Below are positions 9,477-18,485 of a stretch of 51,857 nt of DNA, in pieces (the first letter of the stretch is position 1; each line of letters opens with the position of its first letter). The stretch is from contig JAHBNG010000108.1 in NCBI GenBank assembly GCA_019217005.1, positions 1 to 51,857 of the forward strand. Direction: 5' to 3'. The translations under genes were made by a program, and so were the position numbers. The notes under the pieces were generated by a model. That model worked only from the letters and a program-made list of their open reading frames with translations. It was not told the origin of the DNA and did not search any database. This DNA is from Chloroflexi bacterium TSY (GTDB taxonomy: Bacteria > Chloroflexota > Anaerolineae > Caldilineales > Caldilineaceae).

Positions 9477-11312
9477 ATGACCACCGCCAATAGATTGAAT
9501 GCGCAATCGCGTTTCTCAATATCCCTAACTCGTCGTCTATCCTGGCTTAGCGCCCCACTCTTGCTCTATCTCCTTCTCACAACTTATCAACTTGGTTTGC
9601 CTGGGCTGCATTACGACGAGGCAAAAGAAGCCGGTGTCAATGCGGTTGAACTTCTCAATGGTCAGCCTGTTGCCGCTTTTCGAAATGCGACATTGAGACT
9701 AGGAGACCTTCAGTTCCCCGTGATGGTTCAAGATTATATAGGTGCGCTGAATGTCTATCTTGCTTTACCATTTCTACACTTAACGGGAATTGGCGTTCCA
9801 AATCTGCGAGCACTCTCAATCGTTACTGGGCTCCTTGCACTTATTCTGTTGGAAAGGGCAATGTCCGAATATATCTGTCTGTCTACTCCAGAATCAGATG
9901 ATCCCCAGACGCAGTTAGCGATCACACAATCAGATACTTCTCAGACGCATTGCGCCATTTCAAATGCAGGTTTGATCACGATCACACTATTGGCAGCTTC
10001 GCCCAGTTTTGTCTTCTGGATCACGATCACACTATTGGCAGCTTCGCCCAGTTTTGTCTTCTGGAGCCGACAAGGTATCTTCGTAACCAACCTAACTCAG
10101 CCACTTTGCTTTGCTTGTATTTGGTTTGGACTCCGTTGGCTACGTCAGGGTCGCCTCTGGATGCTTTTTCTCAGCACTTTTTGCGGTGGTTCAGCACTTT
10201 ACGCAAAACTAATTGTGATCTGGGTAATTGGGCCATTTTTCTTTCTGGCGGCTGGTTGGTGGCTCTATCAACGGTATGGCCACCAAAGTGATCATAAAAG
10301 ACAGCTGAACGCTCACGTGACTCCCATAACTCTCATTGGTGCCCTTTTCTGCTTCATTCTCCCCCTCACCCCGCTCCTCATCTTCAATATACAGACAAGC
10401 GGTACGCTTCTCAATATTGCTCAAAATCTAACACATAGCTATTACAGCGTTGACAACCGCGCCGTTCTTCAGAATTTACCGATTCGCTGGCATCACTTAT
10501 GGGCAAGTATAGAAGGCACCCATTTCTGGTATTTGGGAACGACAGCAGGAAACAACCTGGCCTCCTTTTTGACCATACTAGCATTGGCAGTCGGTCTCTG
10601 GGCCAATTGGCGCAGGATGGTGCTCCCCTTGATGTTCTTGGGATTGACCTTTACTGCAAGTCTCTTTACCATAAGCGATCTATTTATTACGCACTACGCA
10701 CTGATTCAACCGGTAGTGATTAGCCTAGTTGGACTTGGAGCATCACTTGGAGTATCAGTCGTGAATACGGGTCGTTGGTTTAGACGCTTTTCTGCCATGC
10801 ATCTCACTCTGGCGCTAGTCACCGTTTGGTTGTTTCTAGATTTGACGGCGTCGATTCAGTATCATCGAGCATTGGCACAGAGCGGTGGGCTTGCTGACCA
10901 TTCGGATGCAACGTATCATTTGGCATATCATCTGCGTTACAATGGAATGGGAGCGCCCATTGTGCTTGATTGGGGGATTGATGCGCCCATTCGTTATCTG
11001 AGTCATGGAACTGTCAGACCTATCGAGATCTTTGGTTATTCCTCGCTCTCAGAACCAGACCCCCAATATACGGCGCATTTAGCCCATTTTCTAGAAAATC
11101 CAGACAACGTTTATCTGCTTCATGCGCCGGCAAGTACAGTCTTCCGGGGCCGACGTGAGCAATTTGTTGTGCAAATAGAAGAGTTGGGATTGACGCCTAT
11201 CTTAGAACGGTCCTTTACACAGCGAGATGGGACGCCCCTATTTGAACTGTGGCGTGTGGGAGAAGAGGAGGCAAAGGCGGAGGAAGAAAAAAGAGAGAAG
11301 AAGGGAAGATGA
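9477..11312 (+). CDS. GT39/ArnT-like polytopic glycosyltransferase
   Basis: About 611 aa from ATG 9477 (a TTG at 9465 is possible). The acidic motif after helix 1, LHYDEAKEAG, matches the DE pair in the first periplasmic loop of GT-C (PMT/ArnT) transferases. About ten hydrophobic helices follow, then a soluble C-terminal domain (APIVLDWGID). Such enzymes move a sugar from a polyprenyl-phosphate donor onto lipid or protein outside the membrane. A perfect 45-bp tandem duplication (9975-10064) doubles ITITLLAASPSFVFW inside a membrane helix. The C-terminus is a highly charged Glu/Lys run. The stop overlaps the Nmad3 start (ATGA). The acceptor is unknown. Confidence 0.78.
   Translation: MTTANRLNAQSRFSISLTRRLSWLSAPLLLYLLLTTYQLGLPGLHYDEAKEAGVNAVELLNGQPVAAFRNATLRLGDLQFPVMVQDYIGALNVYLALPFLHLTGIGVPNLRALSIVTGLLALILLERAMSEYICLSTPESDDPQTQLAITQSDTSQTHCAISNAGLITITLLAASPSFVFWITITLLAASPSFVFWSRQGIFVTNLTQPLCFACIWFGLRWLRQGRLWMLFLSTFCGGSALYAKLIVIWVIGPFFFLAAGWWLYQRYGHQSDHKRQLNAHVTPITLIGALFCFILPLTPLLIFNIQTSGTLLNIAQNLTHSYYSVDNRAVLQNLPIRWHHLWASIEGTHFWYLGTTAGNNLASFLTILALAVGLWANWRRMVLPLMFLGLTFTASLFTISDLFITHYALIQPVVISLVGLGASLGVSVVNTGRWFRRFSAMHLTLALVTVWLFLDLTASIQYHRALAQSGGLADHSDATYHLAYHLRYNGMGAPIVLDWGIDAPIRYLSHGTVRPIEIFGYSSLSEPDPQYTAHLAHFLENPDNVYLLHAPASTVFRGRREQFVVQIEELGLTPILERSFTQRDGTPLFELWRVGEEEAKAEEEKREKKGR
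9975..10064 (+). repeat. Perfect 45-bp tandem duplication inside the glycosyltransferase gene
   Basis: Two identical 45-bp units, 9975-10019 and 10020-10064, in frame, adding 15 hydrophobic residues. No base differs between the copies, which implies a recent event. Confidence 0.95.
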
Positions 11313-12343
11313 AACTGATTCTGAGCCGTAAGGGATTCGATTCATCGATTGGAGGTGTTGCCAGTCCGATTTTTTCGTCAGGTCGGCTATTGTCCTTGCC
11401 GATACCAGATCCAAATTCGCCAATTCGATACAGAGACATAGACATTAATGAGATGATACGGCCGGATGATCCAGACTCAGTGGGAGCTCAGCCATTTTAC
11501 CATACAAGAGACGCAATTTTTTCTTCCGATCTACCAGATAAAGGCAAACCAGGTCTTGACACGGAACTCAATCTGGGCAAAGTTGTCTTCGATCTGACTC
11601 AAGGCAAATTGGATCGAGACGATGGCGCGCATTTGGATCCAGACTTGAACCCCAATAGCCTTTCTCGCAAGAGTGGATGGCGTCCACTCTTTGGTCAAAC
11701 TGGCGCAGCCCAAGGTCATCTGCGCAATCTTGGTGTGGGGCCGGGCGATCTCTTTCTCTTTTACGGGTGGTTTCGGTGGGTTAAATTTGAAGCAGATCGT
11801 CTTATTTATGTCGTTGACGCACCAGATCTGCACATAATATTTGGATGGCTCCAAGTATCAGAGATAATCGAGCTTGCAGCGAATTCAGCTCCTTCTTGGG
11901 CTGAATATCATCCACATGTACAGCATGCATTTAAGCGCAACAATGTTCTCTACATGGCAACTGACTGGCTAAATTTACCAAAGGTTGAGCTTGCTCAAGA
12001 TTCAAATTCACGTCAGAATGGAAACAAGGAATCCAAGCATGTTTCGGATGGCCGTTGTATGACAACGATCACTGGTGCAGGACTCTTTCCCTTTTACCAC
12101 CGGCGACTTCAGTTAACAGCTCCAGGTCATTTGCGTAGCATCTGGACTCTCCCCCATTGGTTTTGGCCAGACAAACGTCCGCCTCTTAGCTATCACTCCC
12201 GTGTGGACCGTTGGCAACAAGGGCAAAAGGGGGTTCAACTACGTACGGTTGGACGTGGACAAGAATTTGTCTTAGATTGTGAGTATTACCCCGAAGCAAT
12301 TGAGTGGGTAAAAGAGCTATTCAGCCAACAAACATTGAGTTAA
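11309..12343 (+). CDS. Nmad3-type putative nucleotide-modification protein
   Basis: 344 aa from ATG 11309, which overlaps the preceding TGA as ATGA. An upstream frame exists but encodes only a Gly/Lys-rich run, so the internal ATG is preferred. The N-terminus LILSRKGFDSSIGGVASPI matches the hallmark start of the Nmad3 family ('nucleotide modification associated domain 3'), which is predicted from gene context to act in DNA or RNA base modification. Other family-like segments are LFGQTGAAQGHLRN and DLFLFYGWFRW. No restriction or methylase gene is adjacent; the coupled partner is the GT39-like gene. The family biochemistry is unproven, so the function is a prediction. Confidence 0.8.
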   Translation: MKLILSRKGFDSSIGGVASPIFSSGRLLSLPIPDPNSPIRYRDIDINEMIRPDDPDSVGAQPFYHTRDAIFSSDLPDKGKPGLDTELNLGKVVFDLTQGKLDRDDGAHLDPDLNPNSLSRKSGWRPLFGQTGAAQGHLRNLGVGPGDLFLFYGWFRWVKFEADRLIYVVDAPDLHIIFGWLQVSEIIELAANSAPSWAEYHPHVQHAFKRNNVLYMATDWLNLPKVELAQDSNSRQNGNKESKHVSDGRCMTTITGAGLFPFYHRRLQLTAPGHLRSIWTLPHWFWPDKRPPLSYHSRVDRWQQGQKGVQLRTVGRGQEFVLDCEYYPEAIEWVKELFSQQTLS

Positions 12344-12369
12344 TTGGTCGTGGCTGCCGTTTAAGAACC

Positions 12370-12440
12370 TATCCGAAAAGTGGTTGTGAGTCCGACAAAC
12401 TTCTCGAGAAAGAATAGATCGTCACAGAGCTTTTCGGATA
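12370..12440. repeat. 71-bp inverted-repeat element
   Basis: Perfect 11-bp arms tatccgaaaag / cttttcggata separated by 49 bp, just after the Nmad3 gene. The long spacer makes a simple terminator unlikely; it looks like the ends of a very small MITE. Single copy in the window. Confidence 0.45.
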
Positions 12441-12533
12441 AGCACTAAGTGACGCGATTTGTATAGACTCTGGTCGTAGCCTGAGAATCTTGCATTCGTT
12501 GACTATCTATTGCTTGCCGGACAGCTATAGCCT

Positions 12534-12659
12534 TTCAGAAAGAGATTTTCTTGTCGTCGATGGCATTTCAGCTGGTTAGCTCCTCAGCTCTCTGGCTGAC
12601 CGGCTGAAATGCTGACAAGCTACTGTTTCGTGTGGAAAAGCATTATCTGAACATCTATA
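12534..12659 (+). repeat. ~125-bp palindromic repeat, copy 1
   Basis: The core is a hairpin (gcatttcagctggttagc … gaccggctgaaatgc) followed by tgacaagctactgt and gcattatctgaacatctata. The same sequence in opposite orientation, about 85-90 % alike by eye, lies at 20170-20292. Confidence 0.75.
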
Positions 12660-12687
12660 CTATCGAGTTAATTTTTTGCAAGCATCT

Positions 12688-12706
12688 TGTTAACACATTG
12701 TTAATC
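12688..12706 (+). promoter_or_regulatory. Pho-box-like direct repeat upstream of phoB-like gene
   Basis: ttgttaacacattgttaat is two TTGTTAA units 11 bp apart (one helical turn), about 70 bp before the response-regulator start. Direct repeats with 11-bp spacing are what OmpR/PhoB-class regulators bind. Autoregulation is inferred, not shown. Confidence 0.45.
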
Positions 12707-12775
12707 AGGCAAAACATGATACGATACGGTTCAACCAAACTTGCTTTGAATCGATTAATTATAGATACTGTTACC

Positions 12776-13546
12776 ATGAATTACAGTCTCTCTACAGAAC
12801 AAACGACTGACTGCTTGTCAGGACAACAGACGGTTCTCGTCGTCGAAGATGAACCAAGTCTGGTCGAGACGTTAGAATATAATTTGGCTCGACAAGGATA
12901 TACCATCTTTACAGCCCAAGATGGATATCAAGCTCTCCAATTAGCACGTGAGAAAAAGCCCGATCTGATCGTTCTTGATGTTATGCTGCCGGGGCTGGAT
13001 GGGTTTGAAATCTGCCGCACGTTGCGTCAAGAAGGGTCAACACCAATTCTGATATTGACGGCACGCACCGACGAAGTAGATAAGATTGTGGGTCTTGAAA
13101 TGGGGGCGGATGATTATCTGACGAAACCCTTTAGCATGCGGGAGTTAACAGCACGCGTGAAAGCCTTATTGCGTCGCGTGCGTCTCATCCGAGCGGACCT
13201 TGCAAATAGTCGAGCAGCACAAAGGTCAGAAGAAGTAGAAAAGTCAGGACGGTTAGAGTTTGATAATCTGTTGATTGATTTAGATCGGCACGAAGTATTG
13301 GTGAGCGGACAGCGCTTTCATCTCAAACCCATGGAATTTGAGTTGCTTGTCTTCTTAGCCCGAAATCGTGGAATCGTTCTTAGCCGAGACACGCTTCTGG
13401 AAAGAGTCTGGGCATGGGATTACAACGGTGGTAGTCGCACTGTCGATGTCCATGTCCGTTGGTTACGTGAAAAAATCGAACTTGAGCCAACCAAACCACA
13501 GAGAATCATCACGGTACGTGGTGTAGGATACCGTTTTGAAGGATAG
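12776..13546 (+). CDS. phoB: OmpR/PhoB-family response regulator
   Basis: 256 aa from ATG 12776. An upstream in-frame ATG at 12632 would add 48 unlikely residues. The receiver domain spans residues ~19-130, with acidic pair E24-D25, phospho-acceptor D68 ([10 protein letters not shown]), T95 and K117 (LTKPFS). A linker of ~30 charged residues follows, then a winged-helix DNA-binding domain ([17 protein letters not shown] … [14 protein letters not shown] … [10 protein letters not shown]). Phosphorylation by the downstream kinase should switch DNA binding. The stop lies 4 bp before the kinase ATG. The PhoB/PhoP-like assignment rests on pairing with a PhoR-like kinase; no pst or phoU genes are present here. 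Confidence 0.9.
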   Translation: MNYSLSTEQTTDCLSGQQTVLVVEDEPSLVETLEYNLARQGYTIFTAQDGYQALQLAREKKPDLIVLDVMLPGLDGFEICRTLRQEGSTPILILTARTDEVDKIVGLEMGADDYLTKPFSMRELTARVKALLRRVRLIRADLANSRAAQRSEEVEKSGRLEFDNLLIDLDRHEVLVSGQRFHLKPMEFELLVFLARNRGIVLSRDTLLERVWAWDYNGGSRTVDVHVRWLREKIELEPTKPQRIITVRGVGYRFEG

Positions 13547-13550
13547 AACA

Positions 13551-14915
13551 ATGCGCTGGCGTATGACATCCATCAGTTTTATGATCTTTCTGCTCATCGT
13601 CATCGCTTTGCTAACTTTTTGGCGTCGACGTATGCCAGATATCGATTTGCTTGAACTCGCTCTGCCTACTCTCATTGCCTTTGGTGTCTGGACGTTGGCC
13701 TACACCATCATGACCGAATGGCGTCTACGCCCACTACGAGATCTGACACGAGCGGCGGAACAAATAGCAGAAGGGAAATTAGATGTCAGTGCAATGCCGC
13801 GCGTCCGGGGAGAATTAGACCGTCTGTCGCGAGCTGTCACCAATCTTGTTTATAAGCGACAACGTCAAACGCAAAAGCGAGCGCGCGATACGGATCGGTT
13901 GAATACAATATTAGCCTATATGGCTGACGGGGTCATGATTCTGTCTAGGAAAGGCAAAGTTCGCTTGTTGAATCCGGCAGCGGAACGTATTCTAGGCACC
14001 TCTGAAAAGGAGGCGAATGGACGTACATTCATCCACGTGGTTCGTGACCACCGCATGATAGAGTTATGGAAACATTGTCAGGAGAGCGCACAGGAAGAAA
14101 GCGAAGGGTTTGAACTCAACGATGATCAATTTGTAAGAATGATTATTACGCCATTTATGAAGGGAGCGGCCAGAGGTTATCTCATCATCCTCCAAGATCT
14201 GACCCGCATGCGTCAGCTTCAAACAATTCGTCAAGACTTTGTTAGCAACATCTCCCACGAATTGCGTACGCCATTGGCTTCTTTACGTGCCTTGGCTGAA
14301 ACCCTTTACGATGGCGCATTGGAGGATCCGCCTGCGGCCAAGCGTTTTCTGGGGCGTATGGAAGTTGAGATCGACAAATTAGTTGAACTGGTGCATGATT
14401 TGTTAGAACTATCACAAATCGAATCAGACTACCTTGCATTAGAACTAACAGAAACATCGGTCGGCGAACTGATTACGCCCTTTGTTGAACGCTTGCAACC
14501 GCAAGCTGAGCGGGCCGATGTAGAACTCGAACTGGCAATAGAGCCGGATCTGCCGCGAGTTCTCGTTGACAGCAAGAGGATGCAGCAAGTTGTAACAAAT
14601 TTAGTTCACAATTCAATAAAGTTTACACCTCTCCGAGGAAAAATTTATGTTTCCGCGGCTTGCGACAATGGTGATGTGACTGTTTCAGTAGCAGATAACG
14701 GGGTAGGCATTGCCGAGGAAGATTTACCACGTATTTTTGAGCGCTTCTATAAATCTGACCGTGCCCGCGCAGGAAGCGGTAGTGGTCTGGGGCTGGCCAT
14801 TGCGAAACACATTGTGCAGGCTCATCATGGAGAGATCTGGGCCAACAGCACTGAGGGAAGAGGAAGTACGTTCTGCTTTTCTATCCCTGTAGCCGAAAAA
14901 GTAAAGAGTCAATAG
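13551..14915 (+). CDS. phoR: PhoR-like sensor histidine kinase
   Basis: 454 aa from ATG 13551 (an earlier TTG at 13536 overlaps the regulator). Two N-terminal membrane helices (about 6-24 and 34-54) with almost no extracytoplasmic loop, then HAMP (55-105), PAS (~112-220), HisKA with H236 (SNISHELRTPL) and HATPase with N box (NLVHNSIKFTP), G1 (VADNGVGI) and G2 (GSGSGLGLAIAKH). This is the standard PhoR/ResE order. The lack of a sizeable outer loop suggests that sensing is through partner proteins or the PAS domain. Co-operonic with the response regulator. Confidence 0.9.
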   Translation: MRWRMTSISFMIFLLIVIALLTFWRRRMPDIDLLELALPTLIAFGVWTLAYTIMTEWRLRPLRDLTRAAEQIAEGKLDVSAMPRVRGELDRLSRAVTNLVYKRQRQTQKRARDTDRLNTILAYMADGVMILSRKGKVRLLNPAAERILGTSEKEANGRTFIHVVRDHRMIELWKHCQESAQEESEGFELNDDQFVRMIITPFMKGAARGYLIILQDLTRMRQLQTIRQDFVSNISHELRTPLASLRALAETLYDGALEDPPAAKRFLGRMEVEIDKLVELVHDLLELSQIESDYLALELTETSVGELITPFVERLQPQAERADVELELAIEPDLPRVLVDSKRMQQVVTNLVHNSIKFTPLRGKIYVSAACDNGDVTVSVADNGVGIAEEDLPRIFERFYKSDRARAGSGSGLGLAIAKHIVQAHHGEIWANSTEGRGSTFCFSIPVAEKVKSQ

Positions 14916-14927
14916 TTCCAAAATCCA

Positions 14928-16578
14928 TCATGGATGGCCTTGTGCCGTATAAACCAGATCTTGCTCTCGTACCATAAACAGCGAAACCAGTGAACTACTC
15001 ATCGCCATCCCCGCTGCAATCCACATAACGAGACGGAATCCGGCGAGAAAAGAATCATCAATTGCTGCCTCTAAGGGCGCTATATATTCTTCACTCATGT
15101 CAGTTGGAATCTCGAGGGCGGCCAACTTACCTCGTTCATTCCAAATATATTGCTCAACGGTTTCTGGCAAATCGATTGACGTTAGGTGTTCGCCCAGATG
15201 ATGACTAAAGGACGTAACAAGCACAATGCCCAGGAGCGCCACCGAAAGCAAGCCGGCTGTATGTGAAACAGCATTATTGATACCCGACGCAACGCCTAAA
15301 TATGGCGTACGAATTGAACTCATGACAACGGTTGTCAAGGGTGGGCTGCTAATTCCCATCCCAAATCCCATCACAAGCATCGCCGGCAGTATAGTACTCC
15401 AATAACTTCCTTTGTTCACGCCGAATACTTCCTTTGTTCACGCCGAATAGACCAAAAAGAGCATACCCGACGGCAACAATCAGCGGTCCAACTATCAATG
15501 GAAGCTTAGCGCCAAAACGATCGACAAAATCACCTGCCCAACGAGAAACAAGGGCAACAACCAAGATAGCTGGCAAAAAGGCTGCCCCAGCGGCGATTGG
15601 TGTATAGTCACGTACCTGAATGAGATTAAACGGCATTAAGAAAATTGTGCCATAGAGTGCAGCGTAGAGTAGAAGCGTAATCAGGTTTGCCCCGCTAAAT
15701 GTATTGGAGCGAAATAAAGCAAGTGGAAGCATGGGTGCATCACTAGACTGCTGCACATAAATGAAGGCAGCCAATGCAATTAAACCCGATGCAGTGGTGC
15801 CCAATACCAACGGATAAATATACCCCAGGTTGGTGGATTCTGTCAGACCAAAAACAATACCACCCATCCCCAGCGCAGCCAACAAGGCACCGCTCCAATC
15901 CAGGCGACTCTTGTTCGAATTCCCATAACTTTCTGGCACATGCAAAAAGAGAATTGCGAGCGTTACTGCTGCCAAGGGAACGTTCAAATAGAAAATCCAG
16001 CGCCAGTCGATCGCGCTCACGATCCATCCGCCAGCAAGCGGTCCCATAGCAGTCATGACTGCTGCCGCAGCTGACCAAGTGCCGATCGCGCGGCCACGTT
16101 GTGCACCATCAAAACTAGCACTAATAATAGCTAGGCTGCCAGGTACAAGCAAGGCCCCTCCAATCCCCTGCAGAGCACGTGCAATCAAAAGCTGGGTGAT
16201 ATTTGAAGCCAGACCACAAAGCAACGAGGCAAGAGCGAAAATCACGATTCCAATTGTATAGACACGCCGCCGGCCAAATCGGTCGCCGAGCGAACCTCCA
16301 ATGAGGATCAATGAGGCCAGAAAAAGTGCATATATCTCGATCACCCACTGCATTTGTGAAACTGTGGCAGTTAGCGCAGACTGAATTTCTGGGAGGGCAA
16401 CGGTGACAACTGTCCCGTCAATAAAAATGAGGCTTGCCCCAATAATCGTGGCGACTAAGATCCAAATGTCCGTTAGCTTACCAGTCGGAGGCGATTGCTG
16501 AGAAGGAGGGCAATCTATTTCATGAACAACAGAGACAAATTGCGACGAGGAAGTTGATTCAGACTTCGAAATTTCCAT
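14928..16578 (-). pseudogene. EmrB/QacA-type MFS drug exporter, split by a 22-bp duplication
   Basis: ATG at 16578 (minus). The first 400 or so residues contain MFS motif A (GGSLGDRFGRRRVYTIG), an antiporter-like motif C region (AMGPLAGGWIV) and many helices, as in 14-helix DHA2 exporters. The frame breaks at 15405-15448, where a 22-bp unit is present twice, and continues in another frame to 14928 (GFGMGISSPPLTTVVMSSI). Deleting one unit gives a single protein of about 540 aa (GLFGVNKGSYWSTILPAM). The mutation is recent, as the rest is intact. The substrate is unknown. It lies tail-to-tail with phoR, 12 bp apart. Confidence 0.88.
15405..15448. repeat. 22-bp tandem duplication causing the MFS frameshift
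   Basis: Two perfect 22-bp units (15405-15426, 15427-15448), each starting acttcctttg. A 22-bp gain shifts the frame by one base. Because the units are identical and adjacent, replication slippage could restore the gene. Confidence 0.95.
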
Positions 16579-16613
16579 TAAAGATCATTGCTAAAAAAAT
16601 TTGTATAATTGCG

Positions 16614-16931
16614 GGGGTGGTTCATTTTAGGCGGACAATTAGGTTTACATTTTTGCAAAGAGAAAAGATGTTTATATTTTCTACTTTGAGCCATGCTCAG
16701 GCAGAAAATGACCTCATATAGATTTTTGTCTATGTATCAGGGGTGGTTCAAAATTAGGTTTACACTTTTGATATATAGACAAAAATCTATATGAGACCGT
16801 TTTCTCTCTGAGAACCGGCGAAATCAGAGAATATAAACGTTCTTTCTGTTTCTAAAAGTGTAAACCTATCTATCCAGCTAAAATGAACCACCCCATGTAT
16901 CAAAAGTGTAAACCTAATTCTGAACCACCCC
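16614..16931 (-). mobile_element. 155-bp MITE, variant B, interrupted by a second MITE
   Basis: The outer halves 16614-16739 and 16903-16931 (plus one target copy) form a 155-bp element of the same variant as 1251-1405, in opposite orientation. Its own target duplication is taattgcg (16606-16613, 16932-16939). It is split by the copy at 16740-16894. Confidence 0.9.
16740..16894 (+). mobile_element. 155-bp MITE, variant A, nested
   Basis: Identical to the copies at 32176, 42720 and 46392. It is inserted in the MITE at 16614-16931 with an 8-bp duplication atgtatca (16732-16739, 16895-16902), so variant A moved after variant B. Confidence 0.93.
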
Positions 16932-17091
16932 TAATTGCGAACTATTTACTTAATCGCTTAAAACAGCACAATCCTTCTTTACGTTTGATAGAGCAACAGG
17001 TTGCACTGTCTACAGCTCTTCAGTATTTGACGTGAGTATATCTTCGCCAAAACAGAAAATATGCAATCCCTTCCCCACTGATTCACAGGAT

Positions 17092-17172
17092 GGGAGTGTG
17101 TTCCAAAGTGTGTAAGTGCAGCCGATGCTCTGACTGAGCGATGTCCATTTACACATTTTGTGGGACACACTC
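17092..17172. repeat. 79-bp palindromic repeat, copy 2
   Basis: Arms gagtgtgttccaaagtgtgt and acacattttgtgggacacac around ctctgactgag. It sits directly downstream of the second MFS gene (stop near 17189) and might act as its terminator. Confidence 0.75.
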
Positions 17173-17188
17173 GATATGATGTGCGGAT

Positions 17189-18358
17189 CTACCTTCTCCG
17201 GATGATTTCGAAAACGATAAGAGCAGCGGCAAAACAAGAGAAGATAACGATCACGACAATTTGTGGACCAACCGGTTCAAATAGTTGACCGATCAGAAAG
17301 GGTAGGCTCATTCCCCCCAAACTACCACCAACGAAAAACCAGCTCGTCGTACGGCCAGTTAAGGCAAGATGGTTTTGTGCCAGGGCAAGCATGGATGGAA
17401 AGATAGACGACATGCCAATGCCTAAGCCAATCACACCGAACCACAAGATGATGGACGAGGTAGGGATGAGATAGAGCAAGGCAGCGCTTATCAGACAGGT
17501 CAGCAGGTTGACCAACAAGATCCGTTCAGCTTTGACACGGACAGCAATCACAGCAATCACAAGGCGCGTCAGGGTCAATGCACCAAAGAATATTGAATTG
17601 ATCAACGCAGCATTTGTCTCATCCGCTAAATCCATCCGCGTTGCATATGTATAGATCCAACCCGAAACACCAACTTCTCCACCAATATAGACAAAGAAGA
17701 AAAGCGTTATCAACGCAATCAATATGGGATCGCTCGCGCGACTCGACCTATCGACCTCCTCCTGAATTGGTTGAGGGCTTGGCAAAGGAAGAACGAGTAG
17801 TGTAAGCGGTAAAATAAACACTGCCAATAGCCAAAAAGCCCACTGCACGCTCCCTCCCAGTCCGATCGCTTGAGCGATCAAAAGAGGCGAAAGAAAAGCG
17901 CCAAGACCCCAAATAAAATGGAGTCCATTCATGTAGGGATCGACGCGGTCTTTGTGAAGCCACACGAGCAGCGCATTGCCTCCAATGTCAATACCACCCA
18001 GTCCGATACCAATCAAGAGCATGATAGGTAGGAGGAACCAGAGCGTTGTTGACATGGGGGTGATGATGAGCATTCCCCCGAGCAATAGGAGTAAAAGCAT
18101 CATAATCCGATGACCGGGCTTACTGTCATAAAGGCGTCCGCCCAAAAAAGAACCTAGAAGAAAGCCGGACGAGCGTGCCATGAACAGACCGCTAATTTGA
18201 CCCAAGTTCGAGCCTGTCTGTTGGGCCAATGCTTCAAGTGTCGGACCAAGCGAGGCAGAAACCAATCCTAGTCCAATAAAGATCAGGTAATAAACGAGCG
18301 TCGTGGCGAATTCCGCTTTTGTGAGCGATAGACGCTCCAAGGGTGATGATAGTTGCAT
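17189..18358 (-). CDS. Major facilitator superfamily transporter
   Basis: 389 aa, 12 hydrophobic helices, no signal peptide. MFS traits include an N-terminal half with GRLYDSKPGHRIM (motif A-like) and GIGLGGIDIGGNALLVWL, seen in the FucP/NaGLT-like sugar-transporter group. HFIWGLGAFLSPLL also fits that group (conserved H-GxG-x-PLL). The likely substrate is a sugar or other small polar solute, by resemblance only. ATG at 18358 on the minus strand is divergent from the PHP gene with a 127-bp shared promoter region. A palindromic repeat lies at its 3' end. Confidence 0.8.
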   Translation of the reverse strand: MQLSSPLERLSLTKAEFATTLVYYLIFIGLGLVSASLGPTLEALAQQTGSNLGQISGLFMARSSGFLLGSFLGGRLYDSKPGHRIMMLLLLLLGGMLIITPMSTTLWFLLPIMLLIGIGLGGIDIGGNALLVWLHKDRVDPYMNGLHFIWGLGAFLSPLLIAQAIGLGGSVQWAFWLLAVFILPLTLLVLPLPSPQPIQEEVDRSSRASDPILIALITLFFFVYIGGEVGVSGWIYTYATRMDLADETNAALINSIFFGALTLTRLVIAVIAVRVKAERILLVNLLTCLISAALLYLIPTSSIILWFGVIGLGIGMSSIFPSMLALAQNHLALTGRTTSWFFVGGSLGGMSLPFLIGQLFEPVGPQIVVIVIFSCFAAALIVFEIIRRR

Positions 18359-18485
18359 TAGATTCGATCTGGTTCTCGATGTTCTTTGCGGTTAACAAAT
18401 TACGAATCTGACGATTGTACCTTCCGGCTTTGTCCATGTAAAATGTGGTTATTATCAATCCACCCAACTCAAACAGGAACTTTAG

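Larger units (their letters stand above)
12344..12775. other. Intergenic region with two palindromic repeats and a Pho-box-like site
   Basis: 432-bp gap with no gene. It contains a hairpin with 11-bp arms tatccgaaaag (12370-12380) and cttttcggata (12430-12440), a ~125-bp palindromic repeat (12534-12659) and a direct-repeat site at 12688-12706 upstream of the response-regulator gene. Confidence 0.6.
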
